Shown here: positions 37,591 to 45,537 of the stretch, in pieces | How the letters are laid out: every line of letters begins with the position of its first letter | Position numbering within the stretch: position 1 is the first letter of the stretch | Assembly (NCBI RefSeq): GCF_008370255.1 | Contig: NZ_SEUI01000005.1 | Coordinates: 242,006 to 306,005, forward strand | DNA from: Pseudoalteromonas sp. FUC4 | GTDB lineage: Bacteria; Pseudomonadota; Gammaproteobacteria; Enterobacterales; Alteromonadaceae | Direction of reading: 5' to 3' | Length of the DNA: 64,000 nt | Made by a program: the position numbers and the translations under genes | The notes under the pieces: model-generated | The model's input: only the letters and a program-made list of their open reading frames with translations | Database searches by the model: none | Told to the model about the DNA's origin: nothing

Positions 37591-38357
37591 TGACGCAAAC
37601 TAGTTCATTATGGGTAGGGGTGATAAGCCTTTTTCCAGACATGTTTGACGCTATTACAGACCAAGGTGTTACCGGTCGCGCAGTAAAAAATGGTTTAATT
37701 GATTTTAACTGTTGGAATCCGCGAGACTACGCTTTAGATAAGCATAGAACCGTAGATGACCGTCCTTACGGGGGCGGACCAGGTATGTTAATGATGGTTG
37801 AGCCATTAAAAAAAGCGATTGCCGAAGCTAAAAAAGCAGCTGGTGATGGCGCTAAAGTAATTTATATGTCCCCGCAAGGGCGCAAACTTGATCAGCAGGG
37901 CGCTGGCGAACTCGCTAACTCTAATAAACTGATTTTGATTGCCGGTCGCTATGAAGGTATAGATGAGAGAATAATAGAATCATATGTTGACGAAGAATGG
38001 TCAATTGGTGATTTTATTTTGAGTGGTGGTGAACTACCTGCTATGACATTAATTGACGCAGTAGCGCGATTAGTGCCAGGTGTGTTAGGTCATAACCAGT
38101 CAGCAGAGCAAGATTCGTTTTCGGATGGCTTGTTAGATTGTCCACACTATACACGACCAGAAACATTGGACGACAAACAGGTTCCTGCTGTATTACTCAG
38201 TGGAAACCACCAAGAGATAGCAAAGTGGCGGCTTAAGCAGTCATTAGGTAGAACTTGGCTACGACGTCCTGACTTGTTGCATAACCTAGCTCTGACTGAG
38301 GAGCAAGCGGTATTACTCGCAGAATTTCAGCAAGAGTACCAAAAAGCTTGTGGCTAG
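37590..38357 (+). CDS. trmD: tRNA (guanine-N1)-methyltransferase
   Basis: 255 residues from the ATG at 37590, the same length as E. coli TrmD. A TTG-initiated extension upstream is unsupported. It has the SPOUT trefoil-knot features [41 protein letters not shown] and [16 protein letters not shown]. It methylates G37 of tRNAs to prevent frameshifting. Confidence 0.98.
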   Translation: MTQTSSLWVGVISLFPDMFDAITDQGVTGRAVKNGLIDFNCWNPRDYALDKHRTVDDRPYGGGPGMLMMVEPLKKAIAEAKKAAGDGAKVIYMSPQGRKLDQQGAGELANSNKLILIAGRYEGIDERIIESYVDEEWSIGDFILSGGELPAMTLIDAVARLVPGVLGHNQSAEQDSFSDGLLDCPHYTRPETLDDKQVPAVLLSGNHQEIAKWRLKQSLGRTWLRRPDLLHNLALTEEQAVLLAEFQQEYQKACG

Positions 38358-38390
38358 AAGACAGTTACACCTAGGAAAGTGAGAAACATA

Positions 38391-38750
38391 ATGGCAAAAG
38401 TAAACCAAAATATTATTAAAGCGCTTGAAGATGAGCAGCTTAAAACAGACGTACCTGCATTTGGCCCTGGTGATACAGTAGTTGTACAGGTAAAAGTAAA
38501 AGAAGGTGCTAAAGAGCGTCTACAGGCCTTTGAAGGTGTTGTAATCGCTAAGCGTAATCGTGGTCTTCACTCAGCATTCACAGTTCGTAAAATTTCGAAC
38601 GGTGAAGGTGTTGAGCGTGTATTCCAAACGCACAGCCCTCTTATTGATAGCGTAGCAGTTAAGCGTCGCGGTGCAGTTCGCCGTGCTAAGCTTTACTACC
38701 TACGTGAGCGTTCTGGTAAATCTGCACGTATTAGAGAAAAACTTAACTAA
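38391..38750 (+). CDS. rplS: 50S ribosomal protein L19
   Basis: 119 residues from the ATG at 38391 ([18 protein letters not shown]). An upstream in-frame GTG at 38379 would add four residues not found in the family. Conserved stretches are [31 protein letters not shown] and [17 protein letters not shown]19 lies at the 30S-50S interface. A strong terminator with a UUCG tetraloop follows. Confidence 0.98.
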   Translation: MAKVNQNIIKALEDEQLKTDVPAFGPGDTVVVQVKVKEGAKERLQAFEGVVIAKRNRGLHSAFTVRKISNGEGVERVFQTHSPLIDSVAVKRRGAVRRAKLYYLRERSGKSARIREKLN

Positions 38751-38773
38751 TACGCGCTGTTTATCAACGCAAA

Positions 38774-38808
38774 AAAACGGGTTGCATCCTTCGGGTTGCA
38801 ACCCGTTT
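38774..38808 (+). terminator. Terminator of the rpsP operon with UUCG tetraloop
   Basis: CGGGTTGCA (38778-38786) pairs with TGCAACCCG (38797-38805). The apex is a C-UUCG-G tetraloop, with A-run before and T-rich tail after. Confidence 0.92.
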
Positions 38809-38827
38809 TGGTTTTAGAATATTATTT

Positions 38828-38897
38828 TCTCAATTCTCAATTCTCAATTCTCAATTCTCAATTCTCAATTCTCAATTCTCAATTCTCAATTCTCAAT
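38828..38897 (+). repeat. Heptamer tandem repeat, 10 perfect units of TCTCAAT
   Basis: Ten uninterrupted 7-bp units occupy 70 bp between the rplS terminator and tyrA, followed by a partial degenerate unit. They end 84 bp before the TyrR-like box of tyrA. Perfect short tandem arrays like this are prone to copy-number change by strand slippage. It is not a CRISPR array, as there are no spacers. Confidence 0.97.
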
Positions 38898-38981
38898 TCC
38901 TCATTAGTAAAATTTAAGCTTTAGCCTTTTATCAGTTAGCTGATCCTGTTAGTATTTATCGTATTGATTAGTTTACTTTTA

Positions 38982-38999
38982 TGTAAATTTATATTTACG
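38982..38999 (+). promoter_or_regulatory. TyrR box upstream of tyrA
   Basis: TGTAAAtttataTTTACG matches the TyrR consensus TGTAAA-N6-TTTACA with one mismatch at the last base. It lies 21 bp before the tyrA ATG, a repressing position overlapping the probable promoter or leader. E. coli tyrA (with aroF) is TyrR-repressed. Binding is inferred. Confidence 0.6.
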
Positions 39000-39019
39000 T
39001 TATTTGTTTTTAAGGTGGT

Positions 39020-40159
39020 ATGAACGTGGCTGATATAAATGATTTAGCACAGCTAAGAGAAGGTATCGATGAATGCGACGCACAACTTGTCGCCTTACTC
39101 GCTAAACGTAATGGTATTACGCAAAAAATTGGTGAGATAAAACAACAAACAGGCGCGCCTTTACATGCACCTAATCGTGAAGCAGAGCTATTAGCGGCAA
39201 GAAGACAAGAAGCAATAAATCAAAATGTAAGCCCCGATCTCGTTGAAGATATACTAAGACGCATGATGCGAGAAGCCTATCAAAACCAACAAGCAAAACT
39301 TGCATGTGCAGCGCCAGATCTTTCGCCAATTGTTATTGTAGGTGGCCAAGGTGCTATGGGGCAGTTATTTGCTCAGCAGTTTATTCGCTCAGGTTACGAA
39401 GTTAAAGTTTTAGATAAAGATCAGCAAAACGATGCACAAAATATTTTAAAAGGTGCCAAGCTAGTAATGATTAGCGTACCAATTAATGCATTGGACGCAG
39501 TAGTTGCTAAGTTACCTAAACTAGATGATGACTGTTTACTAGTTGATATTACATCGGTAAAGCAATCGCCTATTAAAGCACTAAAAGCTGCGCATAGTGG
39601 CCCTGTGGTTGGTTTGCACCCTATGTTTGGCCCTGACATATCACACTGGGTAAAACAAACGGTCGTTGTATGTGAAGGGCGAGAGCACCAGGCGGCAAAA
39701 GGCTTGTTACAGCAGTTGCAGGTATGGGGCTGTCAGCTTGTTGAGCTTGGTGCTAAAAAGCACGACGAAGCAATGCAAATTATTCAGGTAATGCGTCATT
39801 TAACAACATTTGTGTACGGACAATTTTTAGCAAAACAAAGTCATACACTAGAAGAGTTACGTAGTTGCTCGTCACCTATATATCAACTAGAGCTGATGAT
39901 GGTAGGGCGTTTATTTGCGCAGTCGCCGGAGTTGTACTCAGATATTATGTTAGCGCAATTCGATGATGTAGAGAGCCTACTTGCACAGTACCAAGACACT
40001 TTTGCAAGTACATTGGAAAAATTAAAAGCAGGAGATAAAGCAGCGCTTATTGATTCTTTTGCGCAGGCGAAAGTTTACTTTTCTGACTCAACAGAGCACT
40101 TTTTAACACAAAGCAGAAGCTTATTAAATAAAGCAAATGATTCAAAAGTGCTGGACTAA
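39020..40159 (+). CDS. tyrA: T-protein: chorismate mutase / prephenate dehydrogenase
   Basis: 379 residues. An N-terminal AroQ chorismate mutase (1-90; LREGIDECDAQLVALLAKR, APNREAELLAARR) precedes the NAD-binding prephenate dehydrogenase with VIVGGQGAMGQLFAQQF and GLHPMFGPDI. It commits chorismate to tyrosine synthesis. It is preceded by a TyrR-like box and convergent with pheA across a shared terminator. Confidence 0.97.
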   Translation: MNVADINDLAQLREGIDECDAQLVALLAKRNGITQKIGEIKQQTGAPLHAPNREAELLAARRQEAINQNVSPDLVEDILRRMMREAYQNQQAKLACAAPDLSPIVIVGGQGAMGQLFAQQFIRSGYEVKVLDKDQQNDAQNILKGAKLVMISVPINALDAVVAKLPKLDDDCLLVDITSVKQSPIKALKAAHSGPVVGLHPMFGPDISHWVKQTVVVCEGREHQAAKGLLQQLQVWGCQLVELGAKKHDEAMQIIQVMRHLTTFVYGQFLAKQSHTLEELRSCSSPIYQLELMMVGRLFAQSPELYSDIMLAQFDDVESLLAQYQDTFASTLEKLKAGDKAALIDSFAQAKVYFSDSTEHFLTQSRSLLNKANDSKVLD

Positions 40160-40177
40160 TACTTATTACTTTTTACT

Positions 40178-40204
40178 AAAAAGGGCCGATATCGGCCCTT
40201 TTAT
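40178..40204. terminator. Bidirectional terminator between tyrA and pheA
   Basis: AAAAGGGCCGATATCGGCCCTTTT is a perfect palindrome with A/T tails, between two convergent stops at 40159 and 40221. Confidence 0.92.
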
Positions 40205-40220
40205 TTTATGAAAGTGTGGA

Positions 40221-41378
40221 TTAAGTATTAACGCTTACTGCCTGCAATGATTCGCTTTGGTAGCAGCCTAGAATACGCACATATTGAGTGTGTTCTTTAA
40301 GCTCTTCTAGCGCTTCTTTTACTTGGCTATCAGCTAAGTTTGCTTCAAGATCTACATAAAATACTTCTTCCCACGGATTGCCTGGAGTTGGGCGCGACTC
40401 AAGTTTTACTAAATTAATCTTATGTTGTTTAAAAATCATTAACGCATCGGCTAGTGAGCCCGCTTGCTGTTTTGTCGACATGATTAAACTAGTTTTAGTT
40501 GGAATTTGGTTAGACACTTGCAGAGGTTTACGCGCAACCACAATAAAGCGGCTATGGTTTTCGCTTTGATTAGCAAGATTTGATTTGATGACTTCGAGGC
40601 CGACATTTTTTCCTGCTTGAGCAGAGCCAATTGCAGCACTATTTGGTGTGTTCAGAGCTGATTGTAATGCACTTGATGTAGAGTCACATGTTTCGTGTTG
40701 TAAATCACCTAAGCCTTGTAAAAAGCGGCTGCACTGCGCAAATGGTTGTGGATGTGCAAATACTTTTGTCAGTTGGCTAAGTTCAGTATCAGGGTTTGCG
40801 AGTAAGCAATGCTCTACACTGTGAGTGACTTCTCCAACAATCGAGACCTGTGCGTGCTGTAATAAGTCAAATACTTCGTTAATACTACCAGAGCTTGTGT
40901 TTTCAATCGGTAATAAACCAAAATCAGCTTGGCCGTTTTCTACTTTACCTGTTATGTCGTCAAACGATGTACAGCCAATTTCAATTAATTTACCAGGGCG
41001 GCGACTAAAGTATTTATGACATGCAAGCTGGCTATAAGAACCCTGACCACCTAAGTAAGTAACACGATGTGTTTCACTCAGTGCATCTGGATTAAGGTTT
41101 TTTTGCAGCATTGCTTGTTGGTGTAAAACTGAATCTTCCAAAATAGTTTGAAACACATTATTTACGTAGTAAGCATCTAACCCTAGTGATTTACCATAAC
41201 CAATCAATTTTTCTAGAAGCGCGAGTTCACGAGCTTCATCGCGAATTGGCTTATTGTTCGCGATTTTGTATTCAACCACGCCGTGGCTAATGCGACGGCG
41301 TTTAGCTAATAACACCAGTAAGTCGGAGTCTATTTCATTTATATCGTGTCTTAGTGCATTTAATACATCATTTGTCAT
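40221..41378 (-). CDS. pheA: P-protein: chorismate mutase / prephenate dehydratase
   Basis: 385 residues in three domains. First is AroQ chorismate mutase (1-90; LRHDINEIDSDLLVLLAKRR). The prephenate dehydratase domain follows (about 105-285; YLGGQGSYSQLAC, LLPIENTSSGSINEVFDLL, ENHSRFIVVARK). Last is a C-terminal ACT domain (LESRPTPGNPWEEVFYVDLE) that binds Phe for feedback inhibition. It leads chorismate to phenylpyruvate. A Phe-rich leader peptide and attenuator lie upstream on the same strand. Confidence 0.97.
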   Translation of the reverse strand: MTNDVLNALRHDINEIDSDLLVLLAKRRRISHGVVEYKIANNKPIRDEARELALLEKLIGYGKSLGLDAYYVNNVFQTILEDSVLHQQAMLQKNLNPDALSETHRVTYLGGQGSYSQLACHKYFSRRPGKLIEIGCTSFDDITGKVENGQADFGLLPIENTSSGSINEVFDLLQHAQVSIVGEVTHSVEHCLLANPDTELSQLTKVFAHPQPFAQCSRFLQGLGDLQHETCDSTSSALQSALNTPNSAAIGSAQAGKNVGLEVIKSNLANQSENHSRFIVVARKPLQVSNQIPTKTSLIMSTKQQAGSLADALMIFKQHKINLVKLESRPTPGNPWEEVFYVDLEANLADSQVKEALEELKEHTQYVRILGCYQSESLQAVSVNT

Positions 41379-41420
41379 TTTGGTATCCTCATTCCAAAAG
41401 TAGGCTGTTACTACACAGCA

Positions 41421-41452
41421 AAAACAAAAAAGCCTCCCAGTTGGGAGGCTTT
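41421..41452 (-). terminator. pheA attenuator (terminator hairpin with antiterminator upstream)
   Basis: On the minus strand AAAGCCTCCC and GGGAGGCTTTTTT form an 8-10 bp GC-rich stem ending in a T-run, placed before pheA rather than after a gene. The segment AGAGGCTT (plus 41485-41492), just after the leader stop, is complementary to the 5' arm AAGCCTC and can form the antiterminator. It can also pair with AGCTTCTTT inside the leader coding region as a pause hairpin. This is the classic 1:2 / 2:3 / 3:4 attenuator logic. Confidence 0.85.
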
Positions 41453-41493
41453 ACTATTCGATTGATTTTATCTCACAAACAGGGAAGCCTCTT

Positions 41494-41547
41494 TTATATA
41501 AAGAAGCTAAAAAACGAAAAAAAAGTGCGAGAGATAAATATTTTCAT
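41494..41547 (-). CDS. pheL: Phenylalanine leader peptide PheL (17 aa)
   Basis: The ATG at 41547 opens a 17-codon frame, MKIFISRTFFSFFSFFI, ending in TAA at 41494-41496. Seven of 17 residues are Phe, in three FF pairs. The frame ends immediately upstream of the antiterminator segment and the terminator hairpin preceding pheA. Ribosome stalling at Phe codons when Phe-tRNA is scarce would favour antitermination. The ribosome site is weak, which is the only reservation. The sequence differs from E. coli PheL but the design is the same. Confidence 0.82.
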   Translation of the reverse strand: MKIFISRTFFSFFSFFI

Positions 41548-41739
41548 GCAGTTAATGTATGGAGAGTTACTAACAATGTCAATAACGATGCGGTGCTAAA
41601 TAAGCGCAAAGCGCTATTTATTTGGTCATAATTAGTTTTTAGTGATATTTAACAAATAATTTATAAATATTAAGTCAGATCTGATATATTTCGTAAACTG
41701 GTTCAAATAATAACAATTATTAATAATTAAGGTTGACCT

Positions 41740-44700
41740 GTGGTTTACAGACGCCCTCCATCGCGTTTTGGATTTAATTCTTTAAGTGTAAAACTTTCAC
41801 TGCTTATATCTGCTATTTGTTTAATAGCAGGGGTGTGTGCGGCTGCCTTAATGCTTAAATCTGAAGAGAAGCAACTTGTTTTTGAAGAACATGAGGTGTT
41901 AAAAAGCTCTACAGATTTATTAGTGAAGCAGTTTAATGAACGTATTAAAACAAAAATAAATATAGCTCAGCAAGCCAATAACGTAGTGACAGAGCAGCTT
42001 TTTCAATCTAATTTACCAATTAATTTAAGTAATAAATCACAGTTACAGTTTAATAGCGATGGTACGATTCGAAGTGCCTCGGCTGATGGATTATCAGCAG
42101 CATTTTTACCACAGCAAAATTACTCTCCTTTTTATAAACGCCTATTTAATGATTCCGAAATGTTATGGCGTATAATTTCTCCGACTCTGGTACACGACTT
42201 TTTTAACTTTTATTTAATTACCGATGACGATTTTATCCGCGTTTCCCCTCCAAACTGGGCATTAAATGCGCCAGCCGAGTTTAGAGTTACGCAAGGGTCA
42301 ACGTACAAATCTATTAAAAGTATGTTAGGGTCAGAGCGAGAGCCTGCATGGTCAAAAGTTTATTACGATACAGTATGGCGAAAGTGGGTTATTAGCTTAC
42401 TAGTGCCGGTGTATGTTGATAACGAGTTTTTAGGTGTAACGGGAAGCGATATTTCCCTTAACAAACTTATTTCATTTTTACCTGTTGGCGATAAAGAAAA
42501 ACACTTACTTGTATTTGATAGTAAAGGGCAATTGTTAGCCCACCCCAACCTAAACCCTGCATTATTGGCTGACTACGGTAGTGACAATAAAGCACTCGCT
42601 ACTAACGAATTTGTAAACCCAGAGCTGCAGTCAATTATTGACGATGCAATTGCGGTAAAGTTACCAGAGTATGCTAATTCATTTGAACAAAATGATGAAG
42701 CTCACATTATTAATATTCGTAAAATTGATGATTTAGATTGGTACATAGGTGTTTATAAAAAACGTTCATCAACATTATCTGCGTTACAAGATTTAAAGCT
42801 GAAGTTTTTTGGACTCTTTATTTTATACGCAATATTAGTTGCCTTATTGCTGCATCAGGCGCTTTATCAACTAGTACTTCGCCGTTTACATACTTTAGTT
42901 TATGCAGTAACAAGCTTTGGTAAAGGTCAGTTAACAACTGAGTTTCCGCCAGAAAACAAAGATGAGATTGGTACCCTTAATGGCTCATTTAGAGACATGA
43001 CGGTAGAAATCCGCAAACTTATTGATGGTTTAAACCAAAGAATTACAGAAAAAGAAATTGCTGAAAAAGCAGCTAATCGTTTATCTAAAGCGGTAGCGTT
43101 CTCGGGCACTGGGGTTGTGATCACCGATGAAAATTTTGTCATTGAGTACGTAAACCCCAAAATGCTCGAAATGACAGGCTATCCAGAAAGTCATTTTAAT
43201 AGAGCGCCATTACTTAATATTATTGCCTCAGAAATGTCTATCTTAGTTGAAGATATAGATATAGATTTACGCAGCCGTAATTACTGGCGCGGGGACACAT
43301 TAATAGCGGGCTTAAATAAAGAGCCAATTTGGGTGTCTTTAAGTGTTTCGCCAATTCGTGAAGAGGGCGGTGAAATAACCAGTTATGTAGCATCGGCACA
43401 AGATATTTCGTTTGTAAAAGAAAGCCAGCGTAAAATGGAACAACTAGCTTACTTTGACACCCTTACGGGCCTTGCCAACAGAACGTTTTTTAGAATGCAA
43501 TTGCGTAAATCAATGGCATTAGCAGAGCGCGGGCATTATGCATTTGCTTTGTTTTACTTTGATTTAGACGAATTTAAGCGTATTAACGACACATTAGGCC
43601 ACGATGCTGGCGATCAATTATTAATTGAAGTAGCAAACAGACTTAAAAAACGTTTACGAGCTGAGGACACCATAGCGCGCTTAGGTGGTGATGAATTTGC
43701 AGTGTTGCTAAGTGGTATAGAAAGCCAAGCTCATGCGGCTGATGTTGCCAATACAATTCAAAAAACACTGAATGTGCCTATAAAACTAGGTAGTAATGAA
43801 GTTATTGTCAGTGCAAGTATCGGTATAACTATGGCTCCTTACGATAGCTTAGAGGAAGATCAGTTACTCAAACATGCTGATTTGGCAATGTATGAGGCAA
43901 AAGCAAAAGGGCGTAATACATTCCACTTTTATAGCCAAGAATTAAACGCAGCCGCAAATGAACGTTTATTTATCGAAAATGAGCTACGTATAGGGCTCAA
44001 AGAAAAGCAGTTTGAAGTTTACTATCAACCTCAAGTTGATAGCCGTACTCATCAGGTTGTTGGCTATGAAGCGTTATTAAGATGGTTCCACCCAGCTGAA
44101 GGCGTAATCCCTCCAGATAAATTTATTCCTATTGCTGAGGCGACAGGTCTTATAGTTGAATTAGGCGAATGGGTGCTTCAAGAGTCCTGTGATTTTGCAG
44201 TAAGACTAGCAGAGCAAGGTCTAGAAAATAATATATCGATAAACTTATCGGCCCGCCAGTTTAAAGACTCAAGCTTAGTTACAACGCTGAGCAAGATGAT
44301 AATTAAGTCGGGTGTTTCAGCAAAGCGCCTTCACTTAGAGCTGACCGAAAGCATGCTAATGGGCAATGTAGAGGCAGCCATTACACAATTGCACGAGCTT
44401 AAAGCATTAGGTATATCTATTTCTATTGATGACTTTGGTACAGGTTATTCGTCGCTCAGTTACTTAAAACGATTCCCGGTTGATATATTGAAAATTGACC
44501 GTTCATTTGTAAAAGATATCCCAGAGGATACGAATGATATGGAAATCACTGCAGCTATTATTGCCATGGCGCAAAAGTTAAAGCTAGACGTGGTTGCAGA
44601 AGGGGTTGAGACAATAGAGCAGATGCAGTTTTTACAAAATAATAATTGCTTCATTGTACAAGGCTATTATTTTAGTAAGCCAATTGCGGAGCACGAACTA

Positions 44701-44754
44701 CCGAATTTGTATGAAAGGTTAAATGAACTCGCAAATAGCGAAGTAATTAGTTAA
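41740..44754 (+). CDS. Membrane-bound dual GGDEF-EAL c-di-GMP protein with dCache, HAMP and PAS
   Basis: 1004 residues. There is a transmembrane helix at about 22-42, a periplasmic dCache-type sensor (about 60-345), a second helix near 352-374 and HAMP (about 375-428). PAS follows (about 445-560; SGTGVVITDENFVIEYVNPK). The GGDEF domain keeps an intact RLGGDEF motif near 648 and an upstream RAED inhibitory site. The EAL domain has YEALLRW near 776, NLSARQFKD and SIDDFGTGYSSLSYL. Both active sites look intact, so it may make or degrade c-di-GMP depending on input. The start is a GTG with an AAGG site. Confidence 0.92.
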   Translation: MVYRRPPSRFGFNSLSVKLSLLISAICLIAGVCAAALMLKSEEKQLVFEEHEVLKSSTDLLVKQFNERIKTKINIAQQANNVVTEQLFQSNLPINLSNKSQLQFNSDGTIRSASADGLSAAFLPQQNYSPFYKRLFNDSEMLWRIISPTLVHDFFNFYLITDDDFIRVSPPNWALNAPAEFRVTQGSTYKSIKSMLGSEREPAWSKVYYDTVWRKWVISLLVPVYVDNEFLGVTGSDISLNKLISFLPVGDKEKHLLVFDSKGQLLAHPNLNPALLADYGSDNKALATNEFVNPELQSIIDDAIAVKLPEYANSFEQNDEAHIINIRKIDDLDWYIGVYKKRSSTLSALQDLKLKFFGLFILYAILVALLLHQALYQLVLRRLHTLVYAVTSFGKGQLTTEFPPENKDEIGTLNGSFRDMTVEIRKLIDGLNQRITEKEIAEKAANRLSKAVAFSGTGVVITDENFVIEYVNPKMLEMTGYPESHFNRAPLLNIIASEMSILVEDIDIDLRSRNYWRGDTLIAGLNKEPIWVSLSVSPIREEGGEITSYVASAQDISFVKESQRKMEQLAYFDTLTGLANRTFFRMQLRKSMALAERGHYAFALFYFDLDEFKRINDTLGHDAGDQLLIEVANRLKKRLRAEDTIARLGGDEFAVLLSGIESQAHAADVANTIQKTLNVPIKLGSNEVIVSASIGITMAPYDSLEEDQLLKHADLAMYEAKAKGRNTFHFYSQELNAAANERLFIENELRIGLKEKQFEVYYQPQVDSRTHQVVGYEALLRWFHPAEGVIPPDKFIPIAEATGLIVELGEWVLQESCDFAVRLAEQGLENNISINLSARQFKDSSLVTTLSKMIIKSGVSAKRLHLELTESMLMGNVEAAITQLHELKALGISISIDDFGTGYSSLSYLKRFPVDILKIDRSFVKDIPEDTNDMEITAAIIAMAQKLKLDVVAEGVETIEQMQFLQNNNCFIVQGYYFSKPIAEHELPNLYERLNELANSEVIS

Positions 44755-44755
44755 T

Positions 44756-44784
44756 AAAATTGCGGGTTAACCGCCCGCAATTTT
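44756..44784. terminator. Bidirectional terminator overlapping the 3' end of yciH
   Basis: AAAATTGCGGG (44756-44766) and CCCGCAATTTT (44774-44784) form a perfect 11-bp stem. The yciH stop codon and its last codons lie inside the hairpin, so the terminator for the convergent GGDEF-EAL gene is partly coding. Confidence 0.85.
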
Positions 44785-45096
44785 AACTTTAAATTTTAAT
44801 GCTTCTAAAATACCTTTTAGTTTATCTCGGTCATCACCTTGCACTTCAATAATGCCTTCTTTTACTGCGCCGCCTTGGCCCATTTTGCTTTTTATAGTTT
44901 TAGCTAACTTTTTTAAATCATGATCTTTTGGATCAATGCCAACAACTAGCATTACGCCTTTGCCTTTACGCCCTTTTGTTTGACGCTCAATGCGAATAAA
45001 ACCATCTTTAAAAAGTTTAGCGTGTAACTCTTTTTCTGGTTTTGGCTGGTCAATGCGACCCGTACTAGTTGAATATACTAAGTGACTATCACTCAT
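44767..45096 (-). CDS. yciH: SUI1/eIF1-family translation factor YciH
   Basis: 109 residues. The SUI1 domain has FIRIERQTKGRKGKGVMLVVGI, LKKLAKTIKSKMGQGGAVKEG, EVQGDDRDKLKGILEA and a C-terminal GG. The family is related to eIF1 and discriminates initiation complexes. Its last codons are embedded in a terminator hairpin. It is divergent from the STAS gene. Confidence 0.93.
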   Translation of the reverse strand: MSDSHLVYSTSTGRIDQPKPEKELHAKLFKDGFIRIERQTKGRKGKGVMLVVGIDPKDHDLKKLAKTIKSKMGQGGAVKEGIIEVQGDDRDKLKGILEALKFKVKIAGG

Positions 45097-45231
45097 ACCT
45101 TACCTTTGTGGATAAAAATGAATTAAATACTGGTGTAAATGATAGCAAATTTGAAGTTGTGTGTTTTTCTTTTTGCTAAATACTTTTAACAGGTTATATT
45201 TAGTTCAAAGGAAATATTATTGGAGTTTACT

Positions 45232-45537
45232 ATGAGTTTAACTAAGAATGAATCTGTCGATGGCACTACATTAACAATACAAATTAAAGGTAAGTTTGAT
45301 TTTAATTTAGTACAATCTTTTCGCCAAGCTTATGCTCAAATGAGCGAAAAAACAGTAAAGGTAATTATCGATTTAAGAGAGACTGATTATATGGATAGTT
45401 CAGCACTTGGCATGTTACTTAATATGAAAAAAACCATTGATAGCCAAGTGAAAACCATCGAAATAAGTAATTGCCAACCTCAGCTTAGAAAAATCCTACA
45501 AATTTCACGTTTTGATAAAAAGTTTGATATTAGCTAA
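45232..45537 (+). CDS. STAS-domain anti-sigma factor antagonist (CrsA/HsbA-like)
   Basis: 101 residues from the ATG at 45232, which has a GGAG site. An upstream TTG at 45220 overlaps that site and is rejected. One STAS domain carries the phosphorylatable serine region DYMDSSALGMLLNMKK (Ser56/57). It is coupled by 1 bp overlap to a response-regulator phosphatase/kinase, the layout of the Shewanella CrsA-CrsR and Pseudomonas HsbA-HsbR partner switches. The phosphorylation state would decide which partner it binds, sigma-S in Shewanella or FlgM/HsbD in Pseudomonas. The target here is unknown. Confidence 0.82.
   Translation: MSLTKNESVDGTTLTIQIKGKFDFNLVQSFRQAYAQMSEKTVKVIIDLRETDYMDSSALGMLLNMKKTIDSQVKTIEISNCQPQLRKILQISRFDKKFDIS

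Noticed and set aside
38828-38897. Short regular repeats considered as a CRISPR array
   Set aside because: Units are 7 bp and contiguous with no spacers; it is a simple tandem repeat.
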